Origin: Burkholderiaceae bacterium
GTDB taxonomy: Bacteria; Pseudomonadota; Gammaproteobacteria; Burkholderiales; Burkholderiaceae_C
Assembly: GCA_030654805.1 (NCBI GenBank)
Contig: JAURWR010000058.1
Span: 1 to 64,000, forward strand
Direction of reading: 5' to 3'
Length of the DNA stretch: 64,000 bases
Shown here: piece after piece, positions 56,299-64,000 of the stretch
Numbering within the stretch: the stretch's first letter is position 1
Layout: each line of letters starts with the position of its first letter
Made by a program: the position numbers and the translations under genes
The notes under the pieces: model-generated
The model's input: the letters and a program-made list of their open reading frames with translations, nothing else
Database searches by the model: none
Told to the model about the DNA's origin: nothing

Positions 56299-57567
56299 TC
56301 AGCGTGACTGTGCGGAGCGCTGCTCCGCCAAGAACGGCCGATCGATCTGCGGGGCCAGGGTGGCGATATCGGCGGGTGTCACCCCGGCCGCTGCGAAATG
56401 CTTTTTCCACCCTTCCACCACGGCAGCGACCTCGCGAACTTGTTGCATCGCCTCGGCGGCTTTCAAACCGAACTGGCTCGCCTCCGACAACGCGTTGATC
56501 AGGGTTGAATCGGCCATCTCTGTGCCGACGCGCATCTGCTGGTAGCCGAGCCCTTGTCCGGAAGGCAGCACGTCGTAGGCGGGTGACAGCGTGACTTCGC
56601 CGCGGTCGTTGACAAGCAATGCGTGGTTCTTCTCGTGGTCGTCGGTGTTGTCGATCAGGATGTTGAAGACCATGCGGCGAAACAACTCGCACATCTGTTC
56701 GCGCGCTTGCTCGGAGTGCCGACCGCTGTCCACCACCCCGCGACGGCGCAGCAGTTGCGCCAGTTCCGGATAACCCATCGTCGGTTCGCCCGCAGCCTTC
56801 AGTGCCACACGGGCCGACAACGCATGCCGACGTCCGGTGCCGACGCGGTCGAAGCGCTTCACTGCGACCGCGTGTCCTTTGGGCAGGGCGATGGGTCGCG
56901 TCTCGGCGACGCGGATGCCGGCCCGTGCCGCCAGAGTCATCGTCGCGTGCTCGACCAACGGGGTGTCGACGGCATCACCGGGCTCGGCGAACTTCAGCAT
57001 CCAGGGGTGATCGTCCAGCGTCAGCAATGCCTTTGGCCGCGCGCCGCCCAGTGTGACGCCGGGGGCGATCAGGCGTCGCTGTTCGGGCGGAACCGGCTCA
57101 CCGGCGATGATTTTTTTCACCAGCGCGGCGATGGCTTTGACATCCGACAAGTTCGGCAACGGCCCCAATGGGCGTGGCCGGTAGTCGTCGGCCGACACCG
57201 ACACGCCAAGGGCACCGAAGCGCTCGTCACCGGCGTAGAACAGGTAGTCCAGCAGCGACAGCCGCGGTGGCTTGTCGAGCAGGCGTATCACGCGTTCGCC
57301 CCAACGGTCTGGCCGCGCGTCGTCCACCGCACCGGCGGCGGTCTGCTTCTCGGTGGGCAGGAATTCCATGTCGATCAGCGGCAGGTCCTCGCTCAGCGCG
57401 AAGCCGTGCTGAAGCCATCCCGGTGCGTAGCGCAGCGAGACCCCCTGCATGGCACGCACCGTCTGCAAGACGCCGACGAAGACTGGCCGCTCGGGCCGAC
57501 TCAGCCACCACAGGTACAGCGTGTCGCTGGGCACGTAGGTGCTGAGATCGAAGGGTGGCGCGCTCAT
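56299..57567 (-). CDS. hipA: HipA-family serine/threonine kinase toxin
   Basis: 422 residues. HipA kinase fold: N-terminal domain (FVGVLQTVRAMQGVSLRYAP), then GVTLGGARPKALL (P-loop-like motif), MLKFAEPGD (ATP lysine), AVKRFDR, and the catalytic loop NILIDNTDDHEKNHALL followed by LSPAYDVLPS (metal Asp). HipA toxins phosphorylate glutamyl-tRNA synthetase and cause growth arrest. The gene overlaps hipB by 4 nt. The pair is downstream of mfnDFE on the same strand and convergent with mfnB, an unusual place for a toxin-antitoxin system. Confidence 0.9.
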   Translation of the reverse strand: MSAPPFDLSTYVPSDTLYLWWLSRPERPVFVGVLQTVRAMQGVSLRYAPGWLQHGFALSEDLPLIDMEFLPTEKQTAAGAVDDARPDRWGERVIRLLDKPPRLSLLDYLFYAGDERFGALGVSVSADDYRPRPLGPLPNLSDVKAIAALVKKIIAGEPVPPEQRRLIAPGVTLGGARPKALLTLDDHPWMLKFAEPGDAVDTPLVEHATMTLAARAGIRVAETRPIALPKGHAVAVKRFDRVGTGRRHALSARVALKAAGEPTMGYPELAQLLRRRGVVDSGRHSEQAREQMCELFRRMVFNILIDNTDDHEKNHALLVNDRGEVTLSPAYDVLPSGQGLGYQQMRVGTEMADSTLINALSEASQFGLKAAEAMQQVREVAAVVEGWKKHFAAAGVTPADIATLAPQIDRPFLAEQRSAQSR

Positions 57568-57953
57568 CGCGGCGGCCGCGTCGGGGTGGGTGCGGCGTTG
57601 CCGGACTGGTTCAGCCGGCCTTCGATGGACGCGGGCTTGCGCACCGCGCGCGCCTGGGCGGCCCGAACTTCGTTTTCGAGTGCGCCGTGATCGTGCTGCG
57701 GCGCCGCCAATTCCGGGATGGCCTGCGCCCGGCCGATCAGCCACAGCGCGGTGGCGTAAGCGCCCAGGCTGACGCTGGGATCGCCTTTTTCCATGCGGCC
57801 AAGCGTGGGCTCGGAAACGCCGATGCGCTGCGCCCAAGCCTTGCGCGTCTCCCGCCGCCGCTTGCGCGCGACGGCCAGGTTGTCGCCCAGTTGCTTCAAT
57901 TGGGCGACAACCTGGGCTGGCATCGAAGACAGGGCGAGTGAACGCTTTGGCAT
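57564..57953 (-). CDS. hipB: HipB-type HTH antitoxin
   Basis: 129 residues. XRE helix-turn-helix at about 25-60 (LGDNLAVARKRRRETRKAWAQRIGVSEPTLGRMEKGDPSV). The C-terminal part is variable, rich in Pro, Arg and Asn, and longer than in E. coli HipB. It neutralises HipA and represses the operon. ATGA overlap with hipA. A 10-bp palindrome abuts the start codon. Confidence 0.88.
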   Translation of the reverse strand: MPKRSLALSSMPAQVVAQLKQLGDNLAVARKRRRETRKAWAQRIGVSEPTLGRMEKGDPSVSLGAYATALWLIGRAQAIPELAAPQHDHGALENEVRAAQARAVRKPASIEGRLNQSGNAAPTPTRPPR

Positions 57954-57954
57954 T

Positions 57955-57964
57955 ACATATATGT
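57955..57964. promoter_or_regulatory. palindrome ACATATATGT at the hipB start, probable autoregulatory operator
   Basis: Perfect 10-bp palindrome one base upstream of the hipB ATG, in an AT-rich gap (57954-57999) that also holds the promoter. The position fits HipB autorepression. Confidence 0.5.
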
Positions 57965-57999
57965 TACTAAAAATCAGATTTTCTGAACATCTATTTTCC

Positions 58000-58602
58000 T
58001 TAATCTGTTCTAGCCAACGCTGTATCGATCTCCATCAGCCGATGGCAACCCACCACGTCGATCGGCATCGAGCCGTCGGCTGCCCGTGTCGCGAAGCGGC
58101 GATCGATGACCCCGGCCGCGCTCAACTGCTCCAGCGTGGCCGTCGGATCGACCTCGCAGGACTTGACGACGACGAGCCGTGCTGCACCCAGCCGCTGCGC
58201 CAGGCCGAGCGCGATGCTGTCGGAGGTGGCGTCCCAGTTTGTGTCGGTATCGGCGCTTTCGCGCTGCAGTTCGATCGGCGACCACACGGCGGTCTGGCCG
58301 CGCCGCAGCACCTCGATGAGCTGATCTTCAAGATCGCAGCGCCGCAGTGCCGGGTGCAATCCGCACATCAGGTGCGCGGTCTGCGACATCGCGAGCACCG
58401 CCATGTTGTGGGCGGTCAGGTCGTCGAAGCGCCACTGCGCCTGAGCGTGGCGCACCGCATCCGCGAAGCGGCCGCCGCCGGGGACGATCACCACGCGGCC
58501 GGCGCCGGTCTGCGCGAGCATCGACAGCCAGTCGCGCAGCTGCGATGTGTCACCCGCCTGAGCCCCTTCGCTCAGGCTGCCGCCGAGCTTGACCACCCAC
58601 AT
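58000..58602 (-). CDS. mfnE: MfnE-like amino acid kinase family protein (furan cofactor synthesis)
   Basis: 200 residues. Amino-acid-kinase fold: WVVKLGGSLSEG at the N-terminus, VVIVPGGGRFADAVR, and the nucleotide block TSDSIALGLAQRLGAARLVVVKSCEVD. Archaeal MfnE phosphorylates aminomethylfuran phosphate to the diphosphate. The start overlaps the mfnF stop (TGATG). The family is short compared with aspartokinases, which suits MfnE. A specific amine transaminase (MfnC) is not in the window. Confidence 0.83.
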   Translation of the reverse strand: MWVVKLGGSLSEGAQAGDTSQLRDWLSMLAQTGAGRVVIVPGGGRFADAVRHAQAQWRFDDLTAHNMAVLAMSQTAHLMCGLHPALRRCDLEDQLIEVLRRGQTAVWSPIELQRESADTDTNWDATSDSIALGLAQRLGAARLVVVKSCEVDPTATLEQLSAAGVIDRRFATRAADGSMPIDVVGCHRLMEIDTALARTD

Positions 58603-59771
58603 CAGCCGCGCTCCCTGGCCAGCAGGCTCGCCACCGCGATGCTGGGCGCGCAGACCTGCGCCCAGGCCACCTTGTCGTCACTCGATGTGCGGCCATCGGT
58701 GATGGCGATACGTGCCACTTCGCTGCCGTAAGCGCGGCACGGCCACCCGGCCAATGCCGCCACGCGCGCCGCCACGGCGGCCACCAAAAAGGCGCCACAG
58801 CCGGCGGTGACGATCGTGCCGGCCGGCGGGGTCGCTGCGGCGGCGGTGGAGGAAAAGCGGGGGTGTGCTTCGGCACCTGTCGCCGCAGGAAGCGCGGCAT
58901 CGGCATCCACCACGCGCGCCAACTGCCCGGCGATCTCGTTCACCTGTTCGTCCCGCCACGCCTGCGCGAAGCCTTGCCACGCTTCGTCCGACGCGTCACG
59001 CGCATCGAGACCGACCATCCGGGCGAGCCTCTGCTGCGTGGCCACCCGGTCCTTCGGCTGGCCGTCCGCGCTGGGCTGCTGATCGTGCGTGGGGTCGAGC
59101 TCACCCGTCAGGCGGTACACGTCGGCGGTGGTGGCGAACCACTCGTTCATGACATTGAGTGATCGGCCACGAAACATGATGCGCCGCGCCAGCGCGCACA
59201 GCGGCGTGCGCACCACGCCCTGATAGATCAGCTCGCCGCTGGCCAGCCGGTCGTGGTCGCTGCGGCTTGCGGTCAGAACGCGACCTCCGGCAAACGCGAT
59301 CAGGTCGGTGGTGGTGCTGCCGACGTCGATCAGCACACCGTCGCCGAACACCGCCGCCGCATGCTGCGCGGTGGCCAGCCAGTTGGCCGAGGCGATCCGC
59401 TCCCAGTGCCGTGTGGCGTCCGCCGGTGCGATCCAGCCCAGGTCGCCGGCATACAGCCGCACGGCCCCGTGCAGCGTCTGCGCCAGCCGCGTCGCGATGC
59501 GCTGCACGCCGTCCTCGCGGTGCGCGAAGGCATCGACCATTTCGCCGCTCATCGTGACCGCGTGAGCGACCCGGCCCGGCGCATCTTGCAGCATCGGCCA
59601 GCGCGCGTGCGCCCGCTGCAGCACGCGGTCGAGCTGGTCCAGGCCCTGCCACAGCGGGCAGGCCCACTGCGCGACATCGACGACCTCGCCGCCGCGTGTG
59701 ACGCAGGCCTTGAGGTGGGCACCACCGATGTCCCAGCCGACGATCAACGGGTCAGGCGGTTGTGTGGGCAT
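58602..59771 (-). CDS. mfnF: MfnF-like protein (hydantoinase A/oxoprolinase-related, H4MPT-linked family)
   Basis: 389 residues, ASKHA-like fold. N-terminal GWDIGGAHLKACV, VTMSGEMVDAFAHREDGV, DVGSTTTDLIAF (phosphate loop), SGELIYQGVVRTPLCAL and TAGCGAFLVAAVA. Archaeal MfnF couples the furan diphosphate to the glutamyl-tyramine part; this bacterial group is the H4MPT-linked C1 family. It overlaps mfnD by 20 nt and mfnE by one base, so the three are one operon. Confidence 0.87.
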   Translation of the reverse strand: MPTQPPDPLIVGWDIGGAHLKACVTRGGEVVDVAQWACPLWQGLDQLDRVLQRAHARWPMLQDAPGRVAHAVTMSGEMVDAFAHREDGVQRIATRLAQTLHGAVRLYAGDLGWIAPADATRHWERIASANWLATAQHAAAVFGDGVLIDVGSTTTDLIAFAGGRVLTASRSDHDRLASGELIYQGVVRTPLCALARRIMFRGRSLNVMNEWFATTADVYRLTGELDPTHDQQPSADGQPKDRVATQQRLARMVGLDARDASDEAWQGFAQAWRDEQVNEIAGQLARVVDADAALPAATGAEAHPRFSSTAAAATPPAGTIVTAGCGAFLVAAVAARVAALAGWPCRAYGSEVARIAITDGRTSSDDKVAWAQVCAPSIAVASLLARERG

Positions 59772-60756
59772 GTGCGTCGGTTGCTGTGTTCACGAACGGC
59801 GCCGGGGTGTGTGCCGCGAGGATGTCCGCTGCGAGGTTGCGGCCCAGCGCAGCCGACATGCCGACATAGGCGCTGGTGACGCGCGGGTTGACCTCGATGA
59901 CCACCGGCCCGTGCTCGGCATGCCACACCAGGTCGATGCCGACGAACCCGCCCAGCCCCGGTATCGCGGCGCAGACGGCGCGGGCGGTCTGTTCGAGCGC
60001 CGCGTGTTGAACCGCATCGATGTCGGTCACCGCGATGTCGACGGCGCTCAACGAAACCGCGCCGCCGGCGTTGATCGCCAGCCGCTGCCGGTTGACCGCG
60101 AGCAGATCGACACCGTCGCCGCGCACCAGCAGCGACAGACTCATCGCATCGCCATCGACCCAGGGCTCAAGCGACGTCGTCTCGCCGCGCTGCTCGCGTT
60201 GCTGCCGGTCCGCCTGCGCGGACGAGCGATCACCGTGTCGCCGCGTGCGCACGCTGCCGGCGCCGTCGTCGGGCTTCACGACCCAATGCCGCACAGCGAC
60301 GCCCGCCGCGAAATCGAGCGGCGTCTTGATGCCATGGGCCAGAAGTCGCGCCAGCGTGGCCTGCTTGCTCGACGCCAACCGGATCGCGCGGCCATCGCAG
60401 CCGATCCATCGGTGCGACGGCACCGCCTCGTGGAGCGCCGCGAGCAGCCCGCCGGTCTCGGGCGCAACCACCCAGACGAGGTCGTGCAGCGGTGACTGTC
60501 GTGCGACGAAGTCGGAGAGTGCTTCGCCGGGCAGCGCACAGACCCGATGCGTCGGCGACGTGTCGTCGGCGTCGAACGGGTCGTCCGCCCGGTCGGTGGC
60601 GACACTCAGTGCCACGTTCGGCATGGCGGCCAGATCGTCCCGCAGCGCCTCTCGCATCGCGAGGCCTTCCGCGCGCAGTTCGGCGGCTGCGCCGTCGCGT
60701 CGATCCAGCGCGCTGGCGCTGAGATACTCGATCAGGAACACGCGCTGCGTCGTCAT
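59752..60756 (-). CDS. mfnD: MfnD-like ATP-grasp ligase (tyramine/tyrosine-glutamate ligase type)
   Basis: 334 residues. FLIEYLSASAL at the N-terminus resembles MfnD. ATP-grasp motifs are HWVVKPDDGAGS, SLEPWVDGDAMSLSLLV and GFVGIDLVWHAEHGPVVIEVNPRVTSAYVGMSAALG. Archaeal MfnD joins glutamate to tyramine. Bacterial methylofuran contains tyrosine, so the acceptor here may be tyrosine, which agrees with the absence of a tyrosine decarboxylase (mfnA) in the window. The ATG at 60756 is chosen by protein pattern; no ribosome site is clear. Divergent from the HisA-like gene with a 36-bp gap. Confidence 0.83.
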   Translation of the reverse strand: MTTQRVFLIEYLSASALDRRDGAAAELRAEGLAMREALRDDLAAMPNVALSVATDRADDPFDADDTSPTHRVCALPGEALSDFVARQSPLHDLVWVVAPETGGLLAALHEAVPSHRWIGCDGRAIRLASSKQATLARLLAHGIKTPLDFAAGVAVRHWVVKPDDGAGSVRTRRHGDRSSAQADRQQREQRGETTSLEPWVDGDAMSLSLLVRGDGVDLLAVNRQRLAINAGGAVSLSAVDIAVTDIDAVQHAALEQTARAVCAAIPGLGGFVGIDLVWHAEHGPVVIEVNPRVTSAYVGMSAALGRNLAADILAAHTPAPFVNTATDAHAHTTA

Positions 60757-60792
60757 TTCGGGAGGGTGATTTGTGAGGCTTGCTGACACGCC

Positions 60793-61518
60793 ATGAACCT
60801 GATTCCGGTGATCGACCTGATGCGCGGCCAGGTGGTGCGCGCCCGCCGGGGCGAACGCGGTAGCTACCGTCCGATCGAATCGCGGCTGTGCGGCAGCAGC
60901 GATCCTATTACCGTGGCGAAGGTGCTGCGGGATCACTGCGAGGCGAGCCAGCTGTACATCGCCGATCTCGATGCCTTGACCGGCGGTGAGCCGCAGGTGG
61001 CCCTGTTGCGCGCGTTGCTGGCCGCGCTGCCGCACACCGAGTGGTGGGTCGATGCCGGTTATGCCGACGCCCCGGCCGCCGAGGCGCTGCGGGACGCCGT
61101 CGATGCGCCCCCGGGACGACTGGTGCCGGTGCTGGCCAGCGAGTCGATTCGGTCGCCGCTGGCATTCGAGCAGGCGCTGGGTCCGGTGGCCGTGTCCGCC
61201 AGTTCGTCTTGTGCTGACTGGGTGCTGTCGCTCGATCGCCGTGAGGGCGTGCAACTCGATGCGGCAGGGTGCTGGTCGCAGCCGGCGCTGTGGCCGACCC
61301 ACGTGATCGCGATGACGCTGGAACACGTCGGGGCCGACACCGGCCCCGACCTCGACACCCTGGCCGCGCTGCGCCGCCTCAACCCGGCGGTCCGGCTGTT
61401 CGGCGCCGGCGGCATCCGAGGCCCCGATGACCTCGATCGTGTCCGCGAGGCCGGTGCCAGCGGCTGGCTGGTGGCCTCGGCTCTGCACGACCTGCGGCTG
61501 CCGCGGCGTCGGGGGTGA
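60793..61518 (+). CDS. HisA/HisF-like TIM-barrel protein of the H4MPT cluster
   Basis: 241 residues. LIPVIDLMRGQVVRARRGERGSYRPI and LFGAGGIRGPDDLDRVREAGASGWLVASALHD match the phosphate-binding halves of HisA. It is shorter and diverged in the middle, and it keeps the catalytic-type Asp of VIDLMRG and an Asp in YIADLDALTGG. Homologues are found in bacterial H4MPT clusters with no assigned reaction. It is not likely to be the histidine-biosynthesis isomerase. Confidence 0.8.
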   Translation: MNLIPVIDLMRGQVVRARRGERGSYRPIESRLCGSSDPITVAKVLRDHCEASQLYIADLDALTGGEPQVALLRALLAALPHTEWWVDAGYADAPAAEALRDAVDAPPGRLVPVLASESIRSPLAFEQALGPVAVSASSSCADWVLSLDRREGVQLDAAGCWSQPALWPTHVIAMTLEHVGADTGPDLDTLAALRRLNPAVRLFGAGGIRGPDDLDRVREAGASGWLVASALHDLRLPRRRG

Positions 61519-61542
61519 GTCGGGCCGAGCGATTGACCAACA

Positions 61543-61578
61543 CAGTGTCACGCTTCGGTACAAAGTGTCGCTCTTCCG
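61543..61578 (+). promoter_or_regulatory. 20-bp-spaced direct repeats, candidate activator site upstream of fhcB
   Basis: CAGTGTCACGCTTCGG (61543-61558) and AAGTGTCGCTCTTCCG (61563-61578) share AGTGTC and CTTC. The period of 20 bp is about two helical turns. They lie about 96-131 bp upstream of the predicted sigma-54 start, the usual distance for enhancer-binding activators. Confidence 0.45.
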
Positions 61579-61647
61579 AGCCTGACGCGTGATCGGGGTC
61601 AAGGCGCGCGCCCCGGGGCCAGGGCAGTCGGGTTCCCCGCAGGGGTG

Positions 61648-61662
61648 TGGCCTGTGCCTTGC
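61648..61662 (+). promoter_or_regulatory. sigma-54 (-24/-12) promoter match upstream of fhcB
   Basis: TGGCCTG-TGCC-TTGC: GG (61649-61650), N10, GC (61661-61662), close to TGGCACG-N4-TTGCW. Predicted start near 61674, only about 3 nt before the fhcB ATG at 61677, so the message would be almost leaderless. Confidence 0.55.
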
Positions 61663-61676
61663 GACACAATGATTTG

Positions 61677-63017
61677 ATGAGTGCCTCCCCGTCCGTTTCT
61701 ACCTCTGCCAGCCGGTCTGGAACGGCGTGGACCTGCCCGTTCTGTCCGCTGTTGTGCGACAGCTTCCAGGTTGCTGCTCCACCGGCCCAGGCCGATGCGC
61801 CGACCCGGCCACTGATGCTGCAAGGCAGTGACTGTCCGCGAGCCGCCCGCGCCTTGCAGGCCTTCGGCGGCAGCCCATCGTCCGCCTCGCCGCAGATCGA
61901 CGGGCAGGCCTGCGATCTCGACAGCGCGATCGCCGCCGCAGCACGCATCCTGTCGGCCAGCCGGCAGCCGCTGTTCGGCGGTCTCGGCACCGACGTCGCG
62001 GGTGCCCGTGCGCTGTATCGCCTGGCTTGCGAGACCGGTGCCATCAGCGATGCGGCGCAAGGCGACGCGCTGATGCACGGTCTGCGCTCGATGCAGGACC
62101 GGGGCCAATTCACGAGCACCTTCGCCGAGTTGCGCACCCGCGCCGATCTGATCGTCTGTCTCGGTGGATCGCCGGCCGTTCAGCACCCGGAATTCTTCCG
62201 CCGCTGCGGCCTCGGTGAGGATCTGGTCGCCGCACGGCACATCGTGCTGGTCGGTGCAGCGGCCGGCGACGATGTGCCAGCCACGCTGGCCGCACTGAAT
62301 GGCACGCGTGGCATCACCGCCGAGGCCATCGATCTGCACGGCGACTTGTTCGACACGGCCTCCCTGCTCGCTGCGCTCGTCGCTGATCGCGACGTGAGCG
62401 CAGCCCCTCCGGCCTGGGTCGCGCTGGCCGAACGGCTGCGTGCAGCGCATTACGGGGTCATCGTGTGGCAGAACCCGGAGTTGCCGGCGCACGGGGCCTT
62501 GCTGGTCGAGACCATCAACCACATCGTCGGGTTGCTCAACCGAACCACGCGTGCGGCCGGCTTCCCGCTCGGCGGGGGCAATGGCGCCGCAACGGTGAAC
62601 CAGGTGTTCAGCTGGCTGTCGGGCATGCCGCTGCGCTCGCGCGCCGGCCCGGCCGGGCTCGAGCACGAACCGCTGTGTTTCGATGCGAAGCGCGTGATGG
62701 CCGACGGCGCAGCCGATGCGCTGCTGTGGCTGTCGAGCTTCAACGCGGACCCGCTGCCCGCCACCCTGCTGCCTCGCGTCGTGATTGGGCATCCCGATCT
62801 GGCGAAGATTCTTCCTGCTTGCGCCTCCGGGGCTACCACCGTGCTCATTCCCGTCTCGACTCCTGGCATCGGCAGCGCCGGGCACGTTTTCCGCACCGAT
62901 GGCGTCGTGCTGATGCCGCTGAATGCCGTTTATGCGGATACGTTGCCGACGGCCGCGACCGTGATCTCGCGTCTGACCCAGGCCGTTGCTGCGCTGAAGC
63001 AGGAGGCGGTGGCATGA
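61677..63017 (+). CDS. fhcB: formyltransferase/hydrolase complex subunit B (FwdB/FmdB-like)
   Basis: 446 residues. The [4Fe-4S] motif C20-x2-C23-x3-C27-x25-C53 (CPFCPLLC...GSDC) matches the formylmethanofuran dehydrogenase B N-terminus; then FGGLGTDVAGARALYRLACETGA and later molybdopterin-fold regions (FPLGGGNGAATVNQVFSWLSGMP). The bacterial Fhc complex has lost oxidoreductase chemistry, and no Cys or Sec metal ligand box is evident here. It is a subunit of the enzyme that transfers the formyl group and releases formate. The ATG at 61677 follows the predicted sigma-54 site with no clear ribosome site. Confidence 0.9.
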   Translation: MSASPSVSTSASRSGTAWTCPFCPLLCDSFQVAAPPAQADAPTRPLMLQGSDCPRAARALQAFGGSPSSASPQIDGQACDLDSAIAAAARILSASRQPLFGGLGTDVAGARALYRLACETGAISDAAQGDALMHGLRSMQDRGQFTSTFAELRTRADLIVCLGGSPAVQHPEFFRRCGLGEDLVAARHIVLVGAAAGDDVPATLAALNGTRGITAEAIDLHGDLFDTASLLAALVADRDVSAAPPAWVALAERLRAAHYGVIVWQNPELPAHGALLVETINHIVGLLNRTTRAAGFPLGGGNGAATVNQVFSWLSGMPLRSRAGPAGLEHEPLCFDAKRVMADGAADALLWLSSFNADPLPATLLPRVVIGHPDLAKILPACASGATTVLIPVSTPGIGSAGHVFRTDGVVLMPLNAVYADTLPTAATVISRLTQAVAALKQEAVA

Positions 63018-63114
63018 GTGCGCCGGGCCGCCAATGGCCACGCAAAGGCCCCTTCGTTGCCCTAGGCGATAGTTTCCGCGCGCCGGGACAGCACGAAGTG
63101 CGAAGGGTGCGCTC
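63018..63114. repeat. 97-bp spacer resembling a Burkholderiales intergenic repeat
   Basis: CCCTTCG (63050-63056) pairs with CGAAGGG (63101-63107), and other short GC pairs support a long interrupted hairpin. The sequence has the look of dispersed GGCCxCAAAGGCCCCTTCG-type repeats of Burkholderiales. A 34-codon frame (63014-63118) overlaps both genes by ATGA but has no recognisable protein pattern. Confidence 0.45.
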
Positions 63115-64000
63115 ATGACCACGGTGCGATTGAAGGGCGGACGCGTCATCGATCCGACGCATGGCGTCGACGGCGTGGTGCGCGATGTCTGCATTCGCGA
63201 CGGCCGCATCGTCGAGCTGGCGCCGAACGAGGCAGTGACGACCGAGATCGACGCCAGCGGCTGCGTCGTGATGGCCGGTGGCATCGACATGCACAGCCAC
63301 ATCGGCGGCGGCAAGGTCAATCTCGCGCGCATGCTGCTGCCCGAAGACCATCGCCGAGCCGGCAATCCGTATGCGCTGCCCGAGAACCGGCTCGAACTGG
63401 CATCGTGCGGCACCTGCGCGCCGGGCACGCTGGCGACCGGCTACCGCTACGTCGAGATGGGCTACACGGCGGCCTTCGAGCCGGCGATGGTGTCGGCCAA
63501 CGCGCGGCATGCCCACATGGAAATGGGCGACGTGCCGATCCTCGACCACGGTGCCTACGTGATGCTCGGCAACGACGAGCTGTTCCTGCAGATGCTGGCC
63601 GAGGGCCGCGACTTCCAGCAGATCCGTGACTACATGGGCTGGACGATCCACGCGGCGAAGGCGCTGGGCGTCAAGGTGGTCAACCCGGCCGGCATCTCGG
63701 CCTTCAAGTTCAACCAGCGCAAGCTTGATGTCGACGAGAAGCATGTGCACTGGCAGGTCACGCCGCGCCAGGTGGTGCACACGCTGGCGAAGGCGCTGCG
63801 CGAGCTGGGCGTGCCGCACCCGCTGCACATCCACGGCAGCAACCTCGGCGTGGCCGGCAACATCCAGTCGACGCTCGACACGATCGCCGCGCTCGACGGC
63901 CTGCCGGGGCATCTGACGCACATCCAGTTCCACGCCTATGGCACTGAAGGGCCGAAGAAGTTCTCGTCGGCGTCGCTGCAACTGGCCGAGGCCGTCAACG
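63115..64000 (+). CDS. fhcA: formyltransferase/hydrolase complex subunit A, N-terminal part (runs off the window)
   Basis: 295 codons of an amidohydrolase-superfamily subunit (FwdA/FmdA-like, normally about 540-570). Metal box H60-x-H62 (GGIDMHSHIGGGKVNLARMLLPEDH), followed by MGYTAAFEPAMVSANARHAHMEMGDVPILDHGAYVMLGND and HPLHIHGSNLGVAGN (further His ligands). FhcA hydrolyses formyl-methylofuran to formate in the bacterial complex. fhcD and fhcC are expected downstream. Confidence 0.95.
   Translation, partial: MTTVRLKGGRVIDPTHGVDGVVRDVCIRDGRIVELAPNEAVTTEIDASGCVVMAGGIDMHSHIGGGKVNLARMLLPEDHRRAGNPYALPENRLELASCGTCAPGTLATGYRYVEMGYTAAFEPAMVSANARHAHMEMGDVPILDHGAYVMLGNDELFLQMLAEGRDFQQIRDYMGWTIHAAKALGVKVVNPAGISAFKFNQRKLDVDEKHVHWQVTPRQVVHTLAKALRELGVPHPLHIHGSNLGVAGNIQSTLDTIAALDGLPGHLTHIQFHAYGTEGPKKFSSASLQLAEAVN

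Noticed and set aside
60793-61518. Histidine biosynthesis gene hisA
   Set aside because: The phosphate-binding motifs fit the HisA fold, but the middle is diverged and there are no other his genes. Its setting is the H4MPT cluster, so only a HisA-like label is given.

Overview
The window is GC-rich proteobacterial DNA with the gene families of a facultatively methylotrophic Burkholderiales bacterium (Betaproteobacteria, Leptothrix/Methylibium/Rubrivivax-like). This placement rests on family content only; no rRNA or other taxonomic marker is present. C1 metabolism dominates: the end of a methanol dehydrogenase accessory operon (mxaK, mxaL), a two-subunit NAD-linked formate dehydrogenase, and most of the tetrahydromethanopterin/methylofuran formaldehyde-oxidation system (fae, mtdB, mch, fhcB, fhcA plus cofactor biosynthesis genes).

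The window also contains a replicon origin module (29.2-35.4 kb): tyrosine recombinase, parB, parA, an AT-rich 680-bp gap and a Rep-type initiator. Two identical 15-bp palindromes, 200 bp apart, are candidate parS sites. An 11-6-11 palindrome with dif architecture lies just upstream of the recombinase. This arrangement resembles megaplasmids and second chromosomes of Burkholderiales, so the DNA probably belongs to a chromid that carries biotin synthesis and the C1 pathway.

Layout: 0-1.7 kb mxaKL and a small zinc-ribbon protein; 1.8-5.6 kb DODA dioxygenase, creatininase-family hydrolase, ribA, peroxiredoxin; 5.6-9.1 kb bioA-bioF-bioD (minus strand); 9.3-13.7 kb Pat-like acetyltransferase, HD-GYP protein, small membrane protein; 14-18.8 kb macA-macB-tolC efflux operon; 18.9-20 kb orphan AAA ATPase; 20.1-25.6 kb Fur-type iron operon tonB-exbB-exbD-TonB receptor-piuC; 25.6-29.1 kb hybrid histidine kinase, FMN reductase, H-NS; 29.2-35.4 kb origin; 35.4-38.3 kb ChaN-like protein, hydroxypyruvate isomerase, ModE/PBP regulator; 38.4-43 kb formate dehydrogenase; 43-64 kb H4MPT/methylofuran cluster, with a hipBA toxin-antitoxin pair at about 57 kb.

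Working together: methanol dehydrogenase makes formaldehyde. Fae couples it to (dephospho-)H4MPT, MtdB and Mch oxidise and cyclise the adduct, Fhc releases formate, and formate dehydrogenase takes it to CO2. MptG, FolB, the DHPS-like protein and DmrB belong to pterin cofactor synthesis; MfnB, MfnD, MfnE and MfnF belong to the furan cofactor. An AcoR-type sigma-54 activator is encoded inside the cluster. GG-N10-GC promoter matches precede both the activator gene and fhcB, which suggests sigma-54 control of the pathway.
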